Source: Pirellula staleyi DSM 6068 (lineage in GTDB: Bacteria > Planctomycetota > Planctomycetia > Pirellulales > Pirellulaceae). Taken from it: a DNA stretch of 59,917 nt. The notes under the pieces are model-generated. The model ran no database searches. It was not told where the DNA came from and saw only the letters and a list, made by a program, of their open reading frames with translations. Shown here piece after piece: positions 8,365 through 17,465 of this stretch. The DNA lies in NCBI GenBank assembly GCA_945875845.1, contig CAMCMB010000044.1, forward strand, positions 1-59,917, in the 5' to 3' direction. The position numbers and the translations under genes are program-made. Positions within the stretch are counted from its first letter, which is position 1; every line of letters begins with the position of its first letter.

Positions 8365-9891
8365 CTACCGGTTCAAATCTACGTTCGGTGCTGCATTCCT
8401 TTTGACTAGTATCGAAGATTGGTCGCCTGTCAAGTTCGAGGCGACCCATTGAACGTAGCCAAAATCGGCCTCGCTCAATCGTGACAGTGCCACCGTAGTC
8501 GACTTACCGTTCTCCTTCGTCAGCTTTATCTTGTCCGAGTAAATGACTGTCAGCCGAGCGTTGACCGCGTAGGTACCCGTGTTATCAACCCACTGACGAT
8601 ATTCCGCACCGTCGAATTGAGTTGGCGCATTGAAGGCACCAACGCCGAATAGCTTGTCGAGCTCAAGATCTGGATCGGATTCTGCCGCCGTCTCGATTGG
8701 GCCTGTCGCCGACTCAAGGGGTGGCGTTACCGTGTCTGCTGGAGCGGGACTGTCCTGTTTCGGTTGCTCCTTTGCAACGCCCGACTGTGAGAACACCTTA
8801 TCAAACAACTGAGGGTCATCGGTGTTGAGTTCGGATTGAATTGGCTCATCCGTCGTCGCGCGGATTGGCTTTCCAAACAACTCGTCCAAATTTGGTTCCT
8901 TTTCGGGAACCGGAGCGGGTTTTGCAGGCGGTTCCGCCTTAAACAAATCACCTATATCTGTTTCAGCGGGATCGGTTTTTGTGGCTTTGCCTGCGGCAGG
9001 CTCCGTTCCAAACAAATCCTCGATCGCAGGAGCCGGCTTGGCAGGAGCCGGCTTGGCTGGAGCTGGCTTAGCTGGCTCGGTTCCAAACAGGTCATTGGTA
9101 GCTGGAGCTGGCTTGGCTGGAGCTGGCTCGACTGGAGCTGGCTTGGCTGGCTCGGTTCCAAACAGGTCATCGGTAGCAGGAGCTGGCTTGGCAGGAGCTG
9201 GCTCGGCTGGAGCTGGCTTAGCTGGCTCGGTACCAAACAGGTCGTCGGTAGCTGGAGCTGGCTTTGCTGGAGCTGGCTTTGCTGGAGCTGGCTCAGCTGG
9301 CTCAGTTCCAAACAGGTCGTCGGTAGTTGGAGCTGGCTTGACTGGAGCTGGCTGGGCTGGAGCTGGCTCAACAACCGGTTCTAGTGTTTTCGGAGCGGGC
9401 TCGACGACCGGAGTGGGGGGGGCTACCTTCGGCGGATCGGGAGTCGTAACGGGAGCAACTTCATTGACGGGTGGCTTAACGGGAGTATCGATTGCAGGAG
9501 TCGTTTCCGCAGGCACCACAATGGCAGGCGATGTTACAGCAGGCGACTGTATGTCCGGCGTAGTTACCTTCGGCAAAGTGATTTCCGGCGTCGCAATTGC
9601 GGGTTCCATGTCCAAGTTAGGAACACTCATTTCCATAGGCGTCAGATCGCACGCGTTTGGCACGGGAGTGCAGGGCGACATTGGCAGTACGGAACAAGGA
9701 GCGGCGGGAACGATGCTGCAATTCGCATCACCTTGGCTAACGACTTCGCAGCAATCCGCAGGAGCTTTGCAAGCGTCCCGAAGGAGCAGTCGGTCCATCC
9801 ATCGTCCGGCATAAACTGGATTGAATGTGGTAAGCGTACACAGAGTTACGACCAATGCCAGGTGAACCCAATACGTGAATGGCTTGGACAT
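8365..9891 (-). CDS. Secreted Pro/Ala-rich repeat protein with C-terminal SHD1 domain
   Basis: 508 residues. A signal peptide (about 1-28, ending PVYAG) is followed by a Cys-rich stretch and a long Pro/Ala/Thr-rich region. Residues 191-300 hold five tandem 25-residue repeats, each with a DLFGTEP core. More D/E-LF-type motifs follow (GDLFKAEP, DELFGKP, LDKLFG). Residues ~429-487 match SHD1 (Sla1 homology domain 1): EYRQWVDNTGTYAVNARL then GKSTTVALSRLSEAD. SHD1 recognises short peptide motifs in yeast Sla1; its role in planctomycetes is unknown. The start is well supported by AGAGGAG nine bases upstream. No function can be assigned. Confidence 0.85.
   Translation of the reverse strand: MSKPFTYWVHLALVVTLCTLTTFNPVYAGRWMDRLLLRDACKAPADCCEVVSQGDANCSIVPAAPCSVLPMSPCTPVPNACDLTPMEMSVPNLDMEPAIATPEITLPKVTTPDIQSPAVTSPAIVVPAETTPAIDTPVKPPVNEVAPVTTPDPPKVAPPTPVVEPAPKTLEPVVEPAPAQPAPVKPAPTTDDLFGTEPAEPAPAKPAPAKPAPATDDLFGTEPAKPAPAEPAPAKPAPATDDLFGTEPAKPAPVEPAPAKPAPATNDLFGTEPAKPAPAKPAPAKPAPAIEDLFGTEPAAGKATKTDPAETDIGDLFKAEPPAKPAPVPEKEPNLDELFGKPIRATTDEPIQSELNTDDPQLFDKVFSQSGVAKEQPKQDSPAPADTVTPPLESATGPIETAAESDPDLELDKLFGVGAFNAPTQFDGAEYRQWVDNTGTYAVNARLTVIYSDKIKLTKENGKSTTVALSRLSEADFGYVQWVASNLTGDQSSILVKRNAAPNVDLNR
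8970..9325. repeat. Five 75-bp in-frame tandem repeats
   Basis: The repeats encode 25-residue units beginning at residues 191, 216, 241, 266 and 291 of the SHD1 protein. Each carries (D/N/E)DLFGTEP followed by Pro-Ala-Lys/Glu filler. Units differ at few bases, which indicates recent expansion or homogenisation, and copy number probably varies between strains. Confidence 0.85.
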
Positions 9892-10181
9892 GAACCAAAC
9901 TCCTCTTTGAAATCGTAGATGTTAAGTTTAAAGGTACTACACCGGGCCAATCCGGAGAAAGGGTTTAATCGTAATTCAATCGCTCAATAGCCGCAAGGAA
10001 TTTGTGCCGGATAGGCAAAACGACCTAGTTACGCAAAATGTCAGTTCGGAAGTTCGCGGGATCAAACCTGTCCTTGTATGTGGAAATGCTCTAAATTCAG
10101 GGAAATCGACTACTGAAAATCCTAAGATTCCGAAGATTCCGACGATTCGTTTCGAATCGCAACACCATCTTTAAGCATTCC

Positions 10182-11966
10182 ATGTCCAATCGTTTCCTAA
10201 AATCGCTGGTCGGCAATTGGTCACTGGAGCGGAAATGTCTCCTGTTTTTGGGGCTTGCCCTTTTAGCATCGTTGCTTTTAGCGTTTTATGCCGTCCAGCT
10301 CGTCGCCTCTCAGCTGGTCAAGGAGACGACCCGACAGTCGGCCCGTGATTATGCAAATTCCGTGGTTGGCTGGAAACACATCTTTTATTACACGAGCGAC
10401 CAGCCTGGCGAGAGTTCCCCGTCGGGTTCCGAACCAATCCAATCCGAAATCAACGAAAGGGTACTTGGTTTGTTGCGAGACCTCATGCTCCAACAACGCT
10501 TCAATAACAAGATCCTTCGTGTCGAGGATGGTCTTGAACATGACTTGATTAAGGCAGAGGTCGCCCAAGGAGTTGATCTTATCCATATCAATCTTCTTTT
10601 AGCCAAGCTCGCGGAACAGGACAGTATTGACGCTTTGACCAAGCTCGAATCTGAGAAATCGAATTCAACGAAACCAACGACTTCCGAGACCTCCAAGAAT
10701 ACCGCTGTAACTCAGGTGACAGGTACGAATCCCAAAACGTACATTTTCGAGGAGGCAGGCCCGACGGACGGTTTTTACTATTATTATCATCCCATCGCGT
10801 TTACTGCCAAGTGTTTCAAATGTCATGCCAAACTTCCCACCAGTACCGGCCCTCCCGCATCCCCTTCGTTGGACCCTTTCCGAGTCCTCCGAGTGCAGAT
10901 GCCCTACAACGACGCGCGCGTCGCGAGCATGTGGAGTTATTCCGTACTGACATCCATTGCAATTTGTACGCTTGCGATGTCCCTTTTCTTTATTCATTGG
11001 GTGCTGAAAAGGCTTGTGATTATGCCCTTGAGCGAATTGAAGCATGTCAGCGATGAAATTTCGCGAGGAGATACCAAGATCCGATTTGCGGTCGACACCA
11101 ACGATGAATTTTACGAGCTATCGGAATCTTTCAATCGCATGCTTCGGCACCTCACAGAAACACAGGAACAGCTTCAGTCTGTCAACAAAGAGCTTGATCA
11201 ACGGGTCGACGAATTGGCACGGGTCAATTTGCACCTTTTCGAGGGGAATCGTCTCAAGGGAGAATTCATGGCCAACATGAGCCACGAGCTTCGAACGCCA
11301 CTCAACAGCATCTTAGGGTTTAGCGAAGTTCTACAAGGGTTCGAGTCGCTTACCGATAAGCAACGCCGCTATGCTTCCAACATCCAAAGCAGCGGTCGGC
11401 TATTACTGGATATGATCAATGATATCTTGGATCTTGCCAAAGTCGAAGCAGGGAAAATGGAGGTCCGCCCGACCGAATTTTGTATTCTCTCCGTAATTCA
11501 CGTACAGTGCGAAATCCTACGAAAGATGGCCGAGGACAAAAATATCGATTTGCGAATCGATTCCAGTCAAATCGAAATGCGAATCGAACAGGACCAAGGA
11601 AAAGTACAACAAATCCTTACGAACCTGCTCTCGAATGCCATCAAGTTTACACCGGAGGGTGGTTTGGTCACGGTCACGTGCGATTGGCTCAACGACCACG
11701 AGTTTCTTTTGTCGGTGGCCGACACTGGAGTGGGAGTCGCTCCTAGCGACCTCGAAATCATTTTCGAGAAATTTCGGCAGGCCAAAGGAGTCTCCGGCGC
11801 CGACGGGCTGACGCGAGAATACTCTGGTACAGGCCTGGGACTCTCCATCGTTCGAGAACTCTGTCGATTGCTGGGTGGCGATATATCCTTGACAAGTCAG
11901 CTTGGTTGTGGCAGCACCTTTCGAGTCATTCTACCACGCGCGTATTCGGTCACACAGATGACCTAG
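10182..11966 (+). CDS. Membrane sensor histidine kinase with a c-type heme motif in its sensor domain
   Basis: 594 residues. TM helix 1 (about 18-42), an extracytoplasmic sensor (43-250), TM helix 2 (about 252-275), HAMP (about 276-330), a short coiled coil, HisKA with the phospho-acceptor in MSHELRTPLNSI (H368), and HATPase_c with N-box (NLLSNAIKFTPEGG), DTGVGV and GTGLGLSI. The sensor contains CFKCH (211-215), a c-type heme attachment motif, in a context like the DUF3365/Tll0287-type heme sensor domain. This suggests sensing of redox state or a gas such as NO or O2. No response regulator gene is adjacent. The 290-bp gap upstream, shared with the divergent SHD1 gene, should hold promoters for both. 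Confidence 0.9.
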   Translation: MSNRFLKSLVGNWSLERKCLLFLGLALLASLLLAFYAVQLVASQLVKETTRQSARDYANSVVGWKHIFYYTSDQPGESSPSGSEPIQSEINERVLGLLRDLMLQQRFNNKILRVEDGLEHDLIKAEVAQGVDLIHINLLLAKLAEQDSIDALTKLESEKSNSTKPTTSETSKNTAVTQVTGTNPKTYIFEEAGPTDGFYYYYHPIAFTAKCFKCHAKLPTSTGPPASPSLDPFRVLRVQMPYNDARVASMWSYSVLTSIAICTLAMSLFFIHWVLKRLVIMPLSELKHVSDEISRGDTKIRFAVDTNDEFYELSESFNRMLRHLTETQEQLQSVNKELDQRVDELARVNLHLFEGNRLKGEFMANMSHELRTPLNSILGFSEVLQGFESLTDKQRRYASNIQSSGRLLLDMINDILDLAKVEAGKMEVRPTEFCILSVIHVQCEILRKMAEDKNIDLRIDSSQIEMRIEQDQGKVQQILTNLLSNAIKFTPEGGLVTVTCDWLNDHEFLLSVADTGVGVAPSDLEIIFEKFRQAKGVSGADGLTREYSGTGLGLSIVRELCRLLGGDISLTSQLGCGSTFRVILPRAYSVTQMT

Positions 11967-12078
11967 GATGTGCATCCCGACGGAACAGGCATTCGGTACT
12001 TTTTAATTCTGCGAAATCATGGACAATACGGATCCAATACTCTTTTCGCATCCCCCAACCGAAGTTTCTGCCGAGCCG

Positions 12079-13140
12079 ATGGCAATCACCTACAAAGACA
12101 GTGGTGTCGATCTCGAATTGTACGAAAACGCAATGCAGCGACTTCCCAAGTTGATGCACCGAACGTTCACGCCGCGGGTCGTACGAAACGATGGCGGCTT
12201 TGCAGGACTTTATGCACTCGATTTCGCGAAATCGATTTTCTCCCGAAATTACCAGGAACCCATTCTCGTGTCCGGCACCGACGGTGTCGGAACGAAACTC
12301 AAAGTCGCCATCAAAGCCGGAAACCACGCAACTGTCGGCATTGATTTGGTAGCAATGTGTGTTAACGATATCCTTTGCACCGGTGCGGAACCCCTTTTTT
12401 TCCTGGATTATGTGGCAATGTCGAGAGACAATCCACCTTTGCTCGAAGAAATCGTTCGAGGTATTTCCGACGGATGCATCGATGCCGAATGCAGCCTGTT
12501 AGGGGGAGAAACGGCAATCATGCCCGACCTTTACCAAGGAGACGATTATGACTTGGCGGGATTCTGTGTCGGAGTCGTCGAAAAAAAGAACCTGATCTCC
12601 GGGCGGGATATCGCACCTGGCGACGTCATCTTGGGGGTCAACTCATCCGGCGTTCATAGCAACGGTTTCAGTCTCGTTCGTAAAGTGGTATTTGAAAGTG
12701 CCGGTCTTACCATCGATAGCCATGTCCCCGAACTGGGATCGACGGTCGGCCAAGCTCTCATGACTCCAACACTCATCTACAGCCGCCTCACCCGGTCCGT
12801 CCTTTCGCACTACAAAGTGAAAAATGTCGTGCATGGGATTGGACACATTACCGGTGGCGGATTGCTCGAAAACACCGAACGCATCTTGCCCAACAACGTC
12901 GATCTCGTTTTCCAACGCGGAACTTGGGAGGTTCCTGCGGTTTTCCATTGGATCGCCAAGCTTGGGCAGATCGAGCCGAACGAAATGGACCACGTCTTCA
13001 ATATGGGAATAGGGTTGGCCCTGATTGTCAGTCCCTACTACGCAGCCAACATCAAAGCCATCGTGGAATCTCAAGGCTACAAGTGCTGGAATATCGGAAC
13101 GGCCGTCTCCGGGACCGGCAAAAGCCGATTTGCATCCTAA
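12079..13140 (+). CDS. purM: Phosphoribosylformylglycinamidine cyclo-ligase (AIR synthetase)
   Basis: 353 residues from this start. The protein converts FGAM to AIR in purine synthesis using ATP. Diagnostic blocks are TYKDSGVDL at the N-terminus, SGTDGVGTKLKVA, VNDILCTGAEPLFFLDY, GGETAIMP, GVNSSGVHSNGFSLVR, and GIGHITGGGLLEN. An in-frame ATG at 12019 would add 20 residues not typical of the family, so the ATG at 12079 is preferred; neither has a clear Shine-Dalgarno. It is followed by a small MoaD-type gene on the same strand, which is not a usual purine partner. Confidence 0.94.
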   Translation: MAITYKDSGVDLELYENAMQRLPKLMHRTFTPRVVRNDGGFAGLYALDFAKSIFSRNYQEPILVSGTDGVGTKLKVAIKAGNHATVGIDLVAMCVNDILCTGAEPLFFLDYVAMSRDNPPLLEEIVRGISDGCIDAECSLLGGETAIMPDLYQGDDYDLAGFCVGVVEKKNLISGRDIAPGDVILGVNSSGVHSNGFSLVRKVVFESAGLTIDSHVPELGSTVGQALMTPTLIYSRLTRSVLSHYKVKNVVHGIGHITGGGLLENTERILPNNVDLVFQRGTWEVPAVFHWIAKLGQIEPNEMDHVFNMGIGLALIVSPYYAANIKAIVESQGYKCWNIGTAVSGTGKSRFAS

Positions 13141-13179
13141 TGTTCGGCGATTTTTCGATGCAACATGGAGCGCGTAGCG

Positions 13180-13437
13180 ATGGATAGAATCAGAGTGGAA
13201 TTGTTTGCAGGCGCACGCGAAAGCATGAAATTGGAATCCATTGATATTGAACTGCAACTCCCCGCAACCGTCCATCAGCTCAAAGAAGCGATTGCAATCC
13301 AATTTGAAACGCTTCGCCCTTTCGTTGAATTTGGACGAATCGCTATCCACCATGAGTTCGTTGAGGACAGTAACGTGATCGATTCCATACTCGCTCAAAC
13401 CGTTATCGCGTTGATTCCACCCGTAAGTGGTGGTTAA
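13180..13437 (+). CDS. moaD: MoaD/ThiS-family sulfur carrier protein
   Basis: An 85-residue beta-grasp protein ending in GG (PPVSGG), the C-terminal di-glycine that is adenylated and thiocarboxylated in molybdopterin synthase small subunits. The N-terminus RIRVELFAGARE and the late ALIPPVSGG match MoaD better than ThiS. GGAG nine bases before the ATG at 13180 supports this start over the ATG at 13165. No MoaE, MoeB or other molybdenum cofactor gene is nearby, so the partner must be elsewhere. The gap to purM is 39 bp. Confidence 0.85.
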   Translation: MDRIRVELFAGARESMKLESIDIELQLPATVHQLKEAIAIQFETLRPFVEFGRIAIHHEFVEDSNVIDSILAQTVIALIPPVSGG

Positions 13438-13474
13438 CTTTTCCTACTTAAAATAATTCAACTCCCATCCCATC

Positions 13475-14764
13475 ATGTCCGACTCGCTTCCACTTCGATT
13501 GTATAACGAACTCGATTCGATTGTTTTGATCGATTCGCATTCGCACATCAACCCCCATTCTCCAACGTCCAACTCGTTGGCCGATTTGCTGGGCTATCAC
13601 TACTACACTGAGCTGGCTCATTCCTCCGGGATGGACAAGCAATTGATTGAAGAGTCGAACATTTCTCCTCGCGAAAAAGTGAAACGCCTGTTTGAACATC
13701 TGGGCAACATAGATAACACCGTTCAATGGTCTTGGTTCGTTGAGCTGTCTCGCGAGCTCTTCGGTTTTGAAGGGGACCAGATCGACAAAACCAATTGGGA
13801 GTCGGTATACGACTTAGCGGAATCAAAAATGTCGAGCAAGCATTGGGAAGACCAAGTTCTCGAGGCAAGCAATGTTGAGATGGTTTTCCTGACCAATGAC
13901 TTCGACGATCCGCTCGAGGGCTTTGATTCGAAACGTTATGTGCCATGTTTGCGGACAGACGATCTCGTTTTCCACTTGGCACAACCAAAAGTACGCGAAC
14001 GTCTCGAAAAATCATCCGGGTGCAACTTGGGGAAACTATCCGACCTCAAGCAATCGCTGGAAGTGCTGTTTCTAAGATTTAAGCAACGCGGGGCAAAGGC
14101 CTGTGCCATTTCGTTGCCTCCATGGTTTAGCCCGAAATCCAATGTGAGTGACAGTCACTCCGCTCAAATTGCGCTCGATGACATTCTCAAACAGGGACAG
14201 GACGCCTCGGAACCCAACAAAAAACGCATCGCGGAATGGATGTTTTGGAGTATCGCAGAATTCGCGGATGCATTCAAAATGCCCTTTGACTTGATGATTG
14301 GCGTGAACCGACGCGTCTATCCGACCGGTGTCTTTCAAGGACAAGATTTGTATGATTCGCGTTTATCCTTGATTCAATACGCAGACTTGTTCAATGCATT
14401 CCCGAACCTTTTATTCCCGATCTCGGTCCTAGCTTCGGTGACCAATCAAGAACTTGTGGACTACGCGTGGATCTTTCCCAATGTTTTGACCCATGGACAC
14501 TGGTGGTATAGCAACACACCTAACTACATACGCCACGACTTGCGAGGCCGCATGGAAGCCATACCGAGAAACAAACAGCTCGGTTACTATAGCGACGCGT
14601 ACAAATTGGAATTCATCCTTCCAAAATTCCGCATGTACAAACGCATTTTGGCAGATACCTTGGCTTCGGATTTCTGCCAAGGCAGGGGCTGGACCGAAGA
14701 ACGTGCGTTCGACCTCGGCAAGCAAATTCTACGAGGCAACGTCGAGCAAATCTTCGGCATATAA
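13475..14764 (+). CDS. Uronate isomerase-like (UxaC/amidohydrolase superfamily) enzyme
   Basis: 429 residues, somewhat short of the ~470 of UxaC. The N-terminal DSHSHIN supplies the metal-binding HxH of the amidohydrolase fold. The C-terminal part has [18 protein letters not shown] and [16 protein letters not shown], resembling the WWF and substrate-binding regions of glucuronate isomerase. The likely role is aldose-ketose isomerisation of a uronic acid, but no other uronate genes are near and the substrate is a guess. There is no signal peptide, so it is cytoplasmic. Confidence 0.78.
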   Translation: MSDSLPLRLYNELDSIVLIDSHSHINPHSPTSNSLADLLGYHYYTELAHSSGMDKQLIEESNISPREKVKRLFEHLGNIDNTVQWSWFVELSRELFGFEGDQIDKTNWESVYDLAESKMSSKHWEDQVLEASNVEMVFLTNDFDDPLEGFDSKRYVPCLRTDDLVFHLAQPKVRERLEKSSGCNLGKLSDLKQSLEVLFLRFKQRGAKACAISLPPWFSPKSNVSDSHSAQIALDDILKQGQDASEPNKKRIAEWMFWSIAEFADAFKMPFDLMIGVNRRVYPTGVFQGQDLYDSRLSLIQYADLFNAFPNLLFPISVLASVTNQELVDYAWIFPNVLTHGHWWYSNTPNYIRHDLRGRMEAIPRNKQLGYYSDAYKLEFILPKFRMYKRILADTLASDFCQGRGWTEERAFDLGKQILRGNVEQIFGI

Positions 14765-14783
14765 TGCTCTGGATAGTTATACC

Positions 14784-14840
14784 GGGAGGGAGAGGCTCCT
14801 GCCGAACCAATGCCAAGCTCGGCAGGAGCCTCGCACTCCC
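14784..14840. repeat. Repeat family A, 57-bp copy
   Basis: Inverted repeat with arms GGGAGGGAGAGGCTCCTGCC and GGCAGGAGCCTCGCACTCCC around a short loop. It lies between the uronate isomerase-like gene and asd and could act as a terminator for the former, although no T-run follows. Confidence 0.85.
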
Positions 14841-14885
14841 AAATACAAGATAACAAAAACCTACGTAAAACAAAAAGCAAGTATC

Positions 14886-16010
14886 GTGAAGAAGGTTGGA
14901 TTGGTCGGTTGGCGAGGAATGGTCGGATCGGTTCTCTTACAAAGGATGATCGAAGAAGGCGATTTCACATTTTGCGAACCTGTTTTTTTCTCGACATCCA
15001 ATCCCGGTGGCGCTGGCCCCCGGGTCGCAAACCGCGAAACCGGCCCCCTAGGCTCTGCGTCCGATTTGAACGCTCTTGCCAAAATGGACATCATCCTCAC
15101 TTGTCAAGGTGGCGATTACACGAGCGACATCTTTCCCAAGCTTCAAGCCAGGGGCTGGAATGGCTATTGGATCGATGCCGCCTCGACCCTGCGAATGAAA
15201 GACGATGCGATCATTGTTCTCGATCCCGTCAATGACCGCGTCATTCGAGATGGAATAGCCAGCGGCATCAAAACGTTTGTGGGTGGCAACTGCACCGTTT
15301 CGCTGATGCTGATGGCGTTGCACGGTTTGTTTCAACAGGATTTGGTGCAGTGGATGACCTCCATGACGTACCAGGCAGCCTCCGGAGCCGGCGCACAAAA
15401 CATGCGAGAGCTGATATCTCAAATGGGGACAGCTCACTCGAGCGTGGCGCAACTACTATCCGATCCAGCATCCGCCATCCTGGAAATCGACCGACAAGTT
15501 GCATCGACTATTCGATCTGAGGCCTACCCTGTCGAACAATTCGGTGCTCCGTTGGCTGGCAGTTTGATTCCCTGGATCGACAAAGACTTGGGCGATGGCC
15601 AAAGTCGCGAAGAATGGAAAGGACGCGTAGAGACGAACAAAATCTTGGGTCTAGCCCCCAACACGATTCCAGTAGACGGTATCTGCGTTCGCATCGGGGC
15701 CATGCGCTGCCATAGCCAAGCGTTAACGATCAAGCTGAAACAAGACGTTCCGTTAAGTGAGATTTCGGACATGCTTGCCGGTGCAAACCAATGGGCAAAG
15801 GTGATCCCAAACGACAAGTCCCTTTCAATGCAATCGTTGACACCCGCCGCCGTAACAGGCTCCTTATTTTGTTGCGTTGGCAGGCTTCGCAAACTCGATC
15901 TTGATCCTTCCCAGCCCGGCCATTACTTGTCGGCCTTCACCGTCGGCGACCAGTTGCTATGGGGGGCCGCAGAACCCCTCCGCCGCATGATGCGGATCCT
16001 GGTAAGCTAG
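14886..16010 (+). CDS. asd: Aspartate-semialdehyde dehydrogenase, E. coli-type
   Basis: 374 residues from a GTG at 14886. It reduces aspartyl phosphate to the semialdehyde for lysine, methionine and threonine synthesis. The protein follows the E. coli enzyme closely: [20 protein letters not shown] (NADP-binding), [37 protein letters not shown], and [17 protein letters not shown] with the catalytic cysteine in GGNCTV. The ORF is open upstream to 14493 but that part overlaps the previous gene and repeat A, so the GTG is the sensible start. No pathway partners are adjacent. Confidence 0.94.
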   Translation: MKKVGLVGWRGMVGSVLLQRMIEEGDFTFCEPVFFSTSNPGGAGPRVANRETGPLGSASDLNALAKMDIILTCQGGDYTSDIFPKLQARGWNGYWIDAASTLRMKDDAIIVLDPVNDRVIRDGIASGIKTFVGGNCTVSLMLMALHGLFQQDLVQWMTSMTYQAASGAGAQNMRELISQMGTAHSSVAQLLSDPASAILEIDRQVASTIRSEAYPVEQFGAPLAGSLIPWIDKDLGDGQSREEWKGRVETNKILGLAPNTIPVDGICVRIGAMRCHSQALTIKLKQDVPLSEISDMLAGANQWAKVIPNDKSLSMQSLTPAAVTGSLFCCVGRLRKLDLDPSQPGHYLSAFTVGDQLLWGAAEPLRRMMRILVS

Positions 16011-16104
16011 GGTGCGCCTATCCCGTGGCTTTCTAGCCATTGAACGACTTGTGCTGCGACCTCTGCTAAGCACATCGGTATGAGTCTTCGAGTGAAACAA
16101 ACTG

Positions 16105-16212
16105 ATAGCCGAAGGGCGATAGCCCCGGTTCTCGACGAATGTCGAGCAATTGGAAAACCGGGGCTATCGCCCAACGGCTAATTGGGTTGAAAAACAGTTT
16201 CGGATGTGCTTA
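16105..16212. repeat. Repeat family D, uninterrupted copy
   Basis: A palindromic element: GGGCGATAGCCCCGGTT pairs with AACCGGGGCTATCGCCC around a loop containing the small palindrome CGACGAATGTCG. A conserved right flank (GGCTAATTGGGTTGAAAAAC, then CGGATGTGCTTA) follows. A second copy at 54094-54301 is split by a 120-bp element. It lies in the 381-bp gap between asd and the convergent apbE gene, where I see no coding sequence. Confidence 0.85.
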
Positions 16213-16391
16213 CCTCTGTCATAGTCCAAATCGCTTTGGGTCACCAGTTTTTTCCATAGTCCACAAATACGAATCAATCGCTCATCATTTTGCAGGACAC
16301 ATCATAGCTTCAACTATAGGTCGTATCCATCTCGAAGTGGACCGCCTTGTGCCCGCCGATCTTGGATCCAAGCACCATCACGCTCGGGCCC

Positions 16392-17441
16392 TCACTTCAG
16401 AAAATGCCGCATGCGAATCGCATCGCTGCTGGAGGGATCGGATTGCAAAAATACCACTTCGTTCAATGGAAGTGTCTCGAATAGGGCCGATGCTCGTTCG
16501 ATGCCTAAAATCGCTAGTGCCGTTGCTCCGGCATCGGCATCCAACGTTGTTTCCGCGAATACGGTGACGCTCTGACGGCGTTCGATCGGTGAACCGGTAT
16601 GAGGGTCAATGAAATGGCTATAACGATGTCCATCGATCTCGACGAATTGGTATAGATCGCCCGACGTTGTGACGGCGCAATTGCGAATGAGTCTCGAAGA
16701 AAGCGGCGGCGATTCTTTCCCAAGTCCAGCTACCACGACTCGCCATCCCTCCCGATCCGGTGGAGGATCGCCGACGCGAATATCGCCTCCCGCATTGATC
16801 AAAATGGAGTCACAACCGGTCGCAATCATTTTTTCAAACGCCCGGTCGAGGATGTATCCGGTTGCCAATCCAGACAAGTCTAATTGCATTCCCGGAACAA
16901 GCATTTGCACCGTTGCTAATGCAGTAATCTCAGCCTCGCTTGCAAACTCGGGATTGAATCGCAACATCCCCCAGCCGCACCGCAATCTGGCTTCCTCGAT
17001 CTCCGATGGGAGGGGCAATTGCTTCTGCTTGCGGCTCGCTCGCCAGATTTGACTCAAAGGGCCAACTGTAATGTCGAATTTACCATCGCTTAGACGATTC
17101 CATCGCTGGCTGTGCTTAAAAACACTCGCAAGATCCTCGCTTACGACCATCGGATCATGGCCGGAACGATTGCACAGTTTCGATATCTCGCTTTCTGGAT
17201 CGTAATTACTAAGAATCAACGAGAGTCGATCTATTTCCTTCAAACCAGCGTCCATGGTCGATTTGGCTTGCTGGCCTGTCTGAGCGTAGACGACCATGTC
17301 GAGATTCGAACCCATCGAGGGAATAGACAATTCGAACCGCAGCAAGGGTTCCTGAGCGATTGAGATTCCCGATAGGAACAAACCGACAAGCACGCTCCGT
17401 AGGCTATTCCAACCATTCATGCCAATCGCCCTCAATGCCAT
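16392..17441 (-). CDS. apbE: ApbE-family FAD:protein FMN transferase
   Basis: 349 residues with an export signal (about 8-30, ending SIAQ). ApbE attaches FMN covalently to Thr/Ser of exported flavoproteins, using FAD and Mg. Visible blocks are SMGSNLDMVVYA, SNYDPESEISKL, DLSGLATGY (usually DLGGIAKGY), INAGGDIRVGD, TTSGD, HFIDPHTGSPI and DADAGATALAILG, the last carrying metal-binding acidic residues. The lysine usual in the AKGY block is threonine here. It follows the TolC-type gene by 24 bp on the same strand and is probably in the same operon. GGAACGAG precedes the start. Confidence 0.9.
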   Translation of the reverse strand: MALRAIGMNGWNSLRSVLVGLFLSGISIAQEPLLRFELSIPSMGSNLDMVVYAQTGQQAKSTMDAGLKEIDRLSLILSNYDPESEISKLCNRSGHDPMVVSEDLASVFKHSQRWNRLSDGKFDITVGPLSQIWRASRKQKQLPLPSEIEEARLRCGWGMLRFNPEFASEAEITALATVQMLVPGMQLDLSGLATGYILDRAFEKMIATGCDSILINAGGDIRVGDPPPDREGWRVVVAGLGKESPPLSSRLIRNCAVTTSGDLYQFVEIDGHRYSHFIDPHTGSPIERRQSVTVFAETTLDADAGATALAILGIERASALFETLPLNEVVFLQSDPSSSDAIRMRHFLK

Positions 17442-17465
17442 TGTGTTGCTCGTTCCTCGATTGTC

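Noticed and set aside
8981-9814. Long ORF of Gly/Ala-rich repeats on the plus strand opposite the SHD1 gene
   Set aside because: It is the antisense reading of the tandem repeats; the minus-strand gene has a signal peptide, a domain and a good ribosome-binding site.
14493-14885. N-terminal extension of the asd reading frame
   Set aside because: It overlaps the uronate isomerase-like gene in another frame and runs through repeat A; family alignment begins at the GTG at 14886.
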